Source: Schoenoplectus triqueter
Taxonomy: Eukaryota > Streptophyta > Magnoliopsida > Poales > Cyperaceae
DNA: 35,379 nt
Direction: 5' to 3'
Assembly: GCA_964058805.1 (NCBI GenBank)
Contig: CAXKVV010000640.1
Span: 1 to 35,379 of the forward strand
In this document: positions 29,640 to 35,379 of the stretch, piece by piece
Position numbering within the stretch: the first letter of the stretch is position 1
Layout: every line of letters starts with the position of its first letter
Made by a program: the position numbers and the translations under genes
The notes under the pieces: model-generated
The model's input: the letters and a program-made list of their open reading frames with translations, nothing else
Database searches by the model: none
What the model was told of the DNA's origin: nothing

Positions 29640-31200
29640 ATGAGATAATAGGTCGCTGTTGTTTTTTCTTTCTAAAATATATTTAGTTTTTCTTTTCTTA
29701 TATGCATTGAAATCGAAATCCCATATAAAGCGTGTCGTCTCAAACCTCCTATTTCATGTCGTGCAAAGTATTATATAAAAACATGGTAATTCTGCTCTAG
29801 TTCATAATTGATTGAGCTAAATGATTGTGATTTTTCTAAATATGTTGACTGTCAAAAAAAATTATCCTAATATTACCGTGTTTTATGTCAAATTGATCCA
29901 TGTAAAACCGACCTATCAAATAATTGAAAAGATAAATTCCATGAATAAAAACTATAGAAAATGACGTTTATTCAACTCTAATTTAGGATGCATTTAGCAT
30001 ATCTCATACATATATTTGAAATATATTATTTAAATTCATTTTTGTTTATAATTAGGCAAGACATATATCAAACTTTGAAGCTGACTTGGAAAATAAATAT
30101 ATATCATAAAACAATTTAAATTTTAATTGAAAATTTGGTGCAGTGGAGAGTGTCTTGTTCGAAATCTAGTTTTTTTTTATAGACGTTTAAAAAGCTAAAT
30201 GATTTAGACTCGGTATTATGTACAAAAATTTGGTATGTCCCGATGATTTGATAAATGACGAATATTGAATCAACTTTGAATCTTTGATATATTAACTGAA
30301 AGAATACCTATAATTTTAATTTTGAACCTAGACAATATCTTTTACATATAAGTACCATATAAAAGTAGGATTTGTTCATTCCTAGAACTGTCCTTATAAT
30401 AATAAATTTAAGAATTAGAATTTAGAGAGTGCAATAAAAGGTCTGAAGCACCTCTGTCCTTTTGTAGTTGGAAAGTGCAGTACTAAAAAAAATGCGATTT
30501 CGAGTTATTTAATGCAAAGTCTTGTTCGGTGATCTTTGGTCTGGGAGTGGGGTGGGTACACCCACGAGTGCACAATTAGGTGGCGCATTCAAAATTCGAA
30601 CGGTTTGATCGACACAATTTTATAACTTCTTCTCATAAGTGATAGTAGCTGGAAAGTCTGTGCCGTATTATAGTAATATTACTCAATTTCTTAGTAAATA
30701 AAAAATAAACAAAAGGTGACCGGAGAGTAATGTACGCATGAAGTGTTGTTTTAAGTATTATGTGAATTTAAAGTCGTAGGTTCTGTCTGTTATATTGATC
30801 TAATGATTGAGATTGAACAGATAATTACTTTATGATATAGAGTAATGTAAAAGATACACACTCCTAATCAGAATCACTGATTTTTTTGGACATAATATTA
30901 TTATTTCAAATAGTGCTTTCAAAATGAATGGTACCTCTAAAACTAAATTAATAAGTACTAAGTATATAATAACGAGTAATTAATGGTGGCGATAAAATGG
31001 TTAAAGATATTGAAAAATAAAGTATATCATCTTAAACTTTAATATCAAATATAATTAATATAATACACTTAACATTATTAATAGAATTATTAATACATGA
31101 ATTTTTAAAAGGTTGCTTTTGAAATATAAATTCCGATCTTTGTATTTTTTTTATAAAATTATCATATTAATGAAATAATGTTCACTTTGTCACAAGAAAT
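29640..31200. other. Intergenic, no gene seen
   Basis: A+T-rich DNA downstream of the MYB gene with only short frames. A GTGGGT/ACCCAC inverted pair at 30550-30563 is the one compact structure noticed. No clear polyadenylation signal could be singled out. Confidence 0.45.
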
Positions 31201-31211
31201 CTCAGTGGAGC

Positions 31212-31616
31212 CAGGGCGGATCCAAGGTGATCCACGGGGGAGCACGTGCCCCCCTGAATTTTGAAAAATAGTATTTTTCGGTAATTTGCTCCTCTTGAAA
31301 AAAAATTTTGCCCGCCTCTGATTATTTTTATTGAGAAAAAAATATTTAATATCGTGCATAATGAAATAATTATGCAAAGATATCAAAATATAAAGTTACG
31401 TAGACGGAAACTTTCTTCATCAACTTGATTATCCATTTTTTTGAGATTTATTTTGTTGTTATTTTTAATATATAAAATATTATTATTTTAATATTTTTTA
31501 TTAGATAAAAATATATATTAAATTATTAATTTTTTATTTAGTACTTAATTAGTTTAAATCTAATAAACTATTATAATTTAAAAATTGACCCTGATTAAAA
31601 TCTTACATCCGTCCTG
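31212..31616. mobile_element. Non-autonomous hAT-like element
   Basis: The left end CAGGGCGGATCCAAGG is matched by the complement of the right end, CAGGACGGATGTAAG. The flanks AGTGGAGC (31204-31211) and AGTGAGCT (31617-31624) look like an 8-bp target duplication with one base lost. Just inside the left end is a G/C palindrome with central GCACGTGC. CAGGGGCGGA-type termini are characteristic of plant hAT (Tip100-like) elements. About 405 bp, without transposase. Confidence 0.65.
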
Positions 31617-32028
31617 AGTGAGCTAACAAAGTTTGAAATGTATGTTCCAGACGATGCGAGACTGGTAACAATTTTTAGCGTCATAAATGCACGCATCTAG
31701 ATAATGTGAATCTTAATGATTTTATTCTATCAAATGGATAGTTAGAAATTAGAATTGTGGGTAGACAATCTAATGGGGCACTCTGCTCACCTTTGTTCTT
31801 GCTTGGCCAGTTGGAACTATGCTATGGCACTCCCATCTTCTTCTTCCCAAATGCCTAGTGTAAATTATCACTGCCTTTTAATATAAGGCTATAAATATAA
31901 ATAAAGAGCTAATTACATGGTGCACATGTTTTTATTTAAATTTTATATTACTAAATAGAATGCAAATACAAAAATGCTTTATAATATATATACACTGATC
32001 AGATTCAATCCAATTCAATTATGTTGAA

Positions 32029-32582
32029 TCCAAGGTTCTAAATAGCGTTGTAGCATTTTTTGACCTCAAAAATATGTTATGGATCAACATTGCGCTATGT
32101 CAAACTACAACGTTGTTATAGTGGTAATAGCAGCCATAATAACACATAACACGCAACAACAAAATAGCACGTTATTCAACATAATTTATTATTTTTATTC
32201 AAACTTAATTTTATATAGCTTGAGAAGCTCAAACTTATGTAATTATAGTTTATGGTCATTTTAATGAAGAGAAAGATATGATTTATGATTAATTATATTA
32301 TTTTGAAAAAATATTGAGTTTTTACGGTATTAATGATATTTTGAATAATAAATTTGAGTTTGTATTGATTAATTATAAATTTATAACTCCTTAATCAATT
32401 AGCTATTATTTAGTTACTATTTAATGAAATCTAGTTCATATGAAAATTAATAGAAAGCATAGATTATGATTTTAAATTAAAGAAAATGTGATGTATCATG
32501 TATGATTAGCTTCCGCTATAGCGCTAATTTATTTTTACAGCATTGCCGTGATGGTGCGACATTTACCATTTAAAACAATCCT
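32029..32582. mobile_element. Possible hAT-like MITE with GCGCTATAGCG-type words
   Basis: The left part CCAAGGTTCTAAATAGCGTT and the complement of the right part (TTAAGGATTGTTTTAAATGG) share an AAGG.TT...TAAAT pattern, and CGCTATAGCG lies inside the right end. This resembles common plant MITEs of this kind. The termini are diverged and I found no clean target duplication. Confidence 0.35.
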
Positions 32583-32930
32583 TAATTAATTTGTAAGTAT
32601 CCTGCCCAAAAAAACTAGTGTTACTTGTGTGGAACTGCAATATATACAATACAACAGCATAAATTTTTTTATAGTTTTTCCTTTTTTTTTAATGGAAACT
32701 CGCACGTCAATATAATGAATTCTCATCCTGTAACATACATCATTGTGCAGCGCAATGTGAACGTCATTCGATTCATGACGAGATTTATACCTCATCAAAA
32801 TAAAAAGGGATCACAGTATCACACAGTAGATGCGGAAGTAATATGTGAGAGGTGAACATCGAAAGGACAAATTAAAAAAAAAATACCGCATATAATAATA
32901 TGAGTGAACTTTTTTAACGTCCACAAATAT

Positions 32931-33037
32931 GGTCCGGAATTAAATTCCGGATCAAGAATCTGGTCCGCAAATGAATCTCGGACTAGGATTGTTTTTTTTT
33001 TCCTTCTAAAACCTGGTTTGTAATAAAATTACAGACC
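32931..33037. repeat. Three 23-bp palindromes of one family
   Basis: Units at 32931-32953, 32962-32984 and 33015-33037 are each exactly 23 bp and self-complementary, of the type GGTCCGN-AATT-like centre-NCGGACC. Outer arms: GGTCCGG/CCGGATC, GGTCCGC/TCGGACT, GGTTTGT/ACAGACC. Pairing is kept by matched changes or G-T pairs at most positions. They differ from each other in sequence but not in length. Confidence 0.8.
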
Positions 33038-33865
33038 AGGGTGCATTTTTTTACGACTGTTAGAAATGTTCTGTTTTTTGAATTATAATATTATAATTTA
33101 AAATAATTAAGATTAAGATTAATTAATTAAAATTAAATTTTCTAAGAAAAAAGTTTGGTCATTTGTGACAGTAACTTTAATGAGTAAAAGTTAGTTCTAT
33201 AGGCCAATTGAATAATTTTTATTTCTTTTTCAATTCAAGTTTAATTGTTTGGGAAATTTATAAAATCATATTTTTTGAGTATATGTGTTTTAATATAATT
33301 CAATTTGGGGAAATTGTTATTATGAAAACTTGTGAACAAGAAATATCCAAAGTGATTTTTTAATACAAATTTATTTTTTGTATTAGCTTTTTTTATTCAA
33401 ATATCATAGTTACCTCTTATTGAGAATAGTAATTTATAGCAATTGCTTTAATACCATAATTTATGCCCTCTTATTTTTCATTGTTTTACTTTTTTTAATC
33501 CAAATTTCATAGTTATCGTCATGTTAGAATTTCAAATGAAATTCAAACAGATTATATATTTAGCCTCAAATAATTTCAATTAGCTAGCAAGAGAGCAAAT
33601 GATATTGTTGTTAATATCATAATTTTTTTATCGACAAGATGGAGGTCTATGCCCCAAATTTTATTAATCTGTTAGGTTACATTAGTCACAAATATATGAA
33701 TTTTGTATAACAGATCGACAATAAAGAGAGAGAAAAAAGAAAAAGTAAAGGAAGAAAAAAAGAAAAAAGATAGGCGAATGGAAAGACAGAAGAGGGCAGA
33801 AAACATTCTAAATCCTAAGTGACATTAGCTTAGCCCGTGATTAGTCATTGAACCAATTCTGATAT
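33038..33865. other. A+T-rich intergenic DNA, no gene seen
   Basis: No coding signal. A purine-only stretch near 33724-33772 stands out by composition and lies shortly before the LINE remnant. Confidence 0.45.
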
Positions 33866-33870
33866 TCCAG

Positions 33871-35379
33871 CTATATCTCTCTCACTATTGTCATAGGTGT
33901 CTTGTTTTCTTCTTGGAATATTATTGTACATCTCTCCCGCCAGATGATAAAGCAAGTAACAATATCCATTTTTCTCCAATATTTGTCTTGAACCATGTCT
34001 AATATAGATTGGCATCGTTCGTTTCTGTAGTTGGTGGAGATGGATTTATAACTTTGGATCACATCGTGTATATAGTAACGTATTTCTCTGATGTATTGAT
34101 ATTCTGTGAATAAATGATGTACTATTTCTTCTGCATTGAAGCACATATAACAGACGTTGACTATTTATCATCCCTTTTTCTTCAAATTATCTATCATGAG
34201 TATTGCATTACGAAGCATTAACCAAGTAAATATCATTACCCTGGGTGGTGCTCTTATTGCCCAAAGGTTTGGCAGTGAGTTGTTGATGCTTGGAAAATTT
34301 TGGATGAATTGATAATTAGCGTTGGCTGTGAATTTTGTGTTGCGGATTCATCTTATTTCATCTTTCCGGTTTTACAAGTGTATACCATGTAATCTTGTTC
34401 TGAGTTGTCTCAGTTGATCTTGGATTTCTATGAAATGTGTATGAAATAATATTTGTCATTGTCCTTCATGATAAATTTCCTCCACGATGTAGTTTTGATA
34501 TCTTGATTGCTGGTATAGTATTGGATATGATTGCTTGAGGGGGGTAATCCAACCAACAGTCTTCCCAGAATAGGGTCTTTTTTCCATTACCAACTTGGAA
34601 TTCAATGGAACAGTAAAATGGTGCTTTGAACTTTGCCACATTTCTCCAGAAGAGCGACACATGTTTGTTTTCCCAAAGTCGGCATGCTTCATCCTCTGTG
34701 ATAGTGACTTTTTGCCATCATCTATCTTGTGTGAACCATTGCCACATCCATTTCATTATGAGAGATTGGTTCATTATGTGTAAGTCGCTGATACCTAGCC
34801 CCTTTTTTTCTTGCTCATTGTCACTAAGTTCCAACTGACCAAGCACATTAGTCTTTTGTCATCTTGCTTGTGCCCATGCTACAAGAATTTTCTTCTAACG
34901 TTATAAATAGCCTTGATCACCCATTTTGGCAGCAAATATAGTGAAATGAAGTATACCGATTTTGTTGATAGTACCACATTGACCAGGACTCCTCTGCGAG
35001 CTATTGAGAGGTGTTCCGCTTGCCACCCTGACAATGCATCTTGTATACCATCTATCAATTGTTTGTAATATTGTCTTGAAATTTCCTTGTCAGATAATGA
35101 CAGTCCTAAATATTTCAAGGGGAATGAGACAAATTTACATTGAATTGTGCTTGCTAACTGTTATACTTGGTGTTCTGGCATTGTTGTTACTAATAGTACA
35201 TATTTTTTTCATATTGACATTTAAGCCTGACATATTGCCAGTGTGAGTTTCAAAATGTTGAGCTGTTGTGTAGTAGGTTTGATGAATATGTGTGTATCAT
35301 CTACGTAGAGTAAGCAACTTCTACATCCTATGTAGATAGGCTTAAGATGTGGTTCTCATTGAGTTTCTGTATCCATACA
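33871..35379 (-). mobile_element. LINE (non-LTR retrotransposon) reverse-transcriptase remnant
   Basis: Read on the minus strand from the window edge: the RT catalytic YVDD motif (codons 35307-35296) in LLYVDDTHIFIKP; then, after a frame change, SGLNVNMKK; then YLGLSLSDKE with GWQAEHLSIARRGVLVN (about 35118-34990) and LPKWVIKAI; then GLGISDLHIMNQSL (near 34800). After that come the connector WRNVAKFKAPF with VGNGKKTLFWEDCWL (about 34650-34540) and the zinc-binding RVT domain with EEIVHHLF and IIWRERCTIIF (34130-33930). These are the ordered domains of a plant L1-type ORF2 C-terminus. Stops and frameshifts break it repeatedly (for example TAG at 34881-34879), so it is dead. The 5' part lies beyond the right edge; no poly(A) end was recognised on the left. 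Confidence 0.88.

Noticed and set aside
31162..31386. 74-residue minus-strand frame
   Set aside because: It spans the border and inside of the hAT-like element; no coding signal.

Overview
This 35.4 kb window looks like nuclear DNA of a flowering plant. It is very A+T-rich and gene-poor, with GT-AG introns, a TATA-box promoter and a plant-specific R2R3-MYB gene. It also carries plant-type mobile elements: Ty3/gypsy, LINE, hAT-like, foldback MITEs and a possible Helitron end. I cannot name the species; a eudicot or early-diverging angiosperm is plausible. Only one gene looks intact, and one is clearly a recent pseudogene.

Layout. 1-1.8 kb: end of a decayed Ty3/gypsy polyprotein (integrase C-terminus), a polypurine tract and a probable 3' LTR with a duplicated block upstream of its TATA box. 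1.8-5.0 kb: unassigned repeat-like DNA with a diverged tandem duplication and a lone TATA box. 5.0-6.3 kb: extremely A+T-rich diverged tandem repeat. 6.3-7.7 kb: a striking array of short stem-loops whose loop is constant while the stem changes in a pairing-preserving way. 7.7-9.2 kb: unassigned. 9.25-11.04 kb, minus strand: a four-exon TPR-protein pseudogene of the SDI1/MS5/POLLENLESS3 family, with two nonsense codons and one frameshift but all splice sites kept. Upstream of it lies a perfect inverted pair of mitosis-specific (MSA-type) promoter elements. 11-17.6 kb: A+T-rich intergenic DNA with a LINE 3' end. 17.6-17.95 kb: a MITE-like element with four near-identical internal palindromes. 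19.3-25.2 kb: about ten foldback MITEs, nearly all set in (TA)n and (GA)n/(CT)n simple repeats. 26.5-26.8 kb and 31.2-31.6 kb: short non-autonomous hAT-like elements with recognisable 8-bp target duplications. 28.24-29.37 kb: an intact subgroup-4 R2R3-MYB repressor gene with promoter, one intron and a candidate miR858 site. 32.9-33.04 kb: three 23-bp palindromes. 33.87-35.38 kb, minus strand: a broken LINE reverse transcriptase.

The MYB gene is the functional centre: a predicted transcriptional repressor of phenylpropanoid/flavonoid genes that carries its bHLH-contact, EAR, cysteine-cluster and C-terminal motifs. It has Asn where the family normally has Asp in the nuclear-import motif. Everything around it is mobile-element debris. 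The most unusual signal is that several unrelated loci (6.9-7.5, 17.6-17.9 and 32.9-33.0 kb) are arrays of short palindromes that vary in sequence while staying self-complementary.
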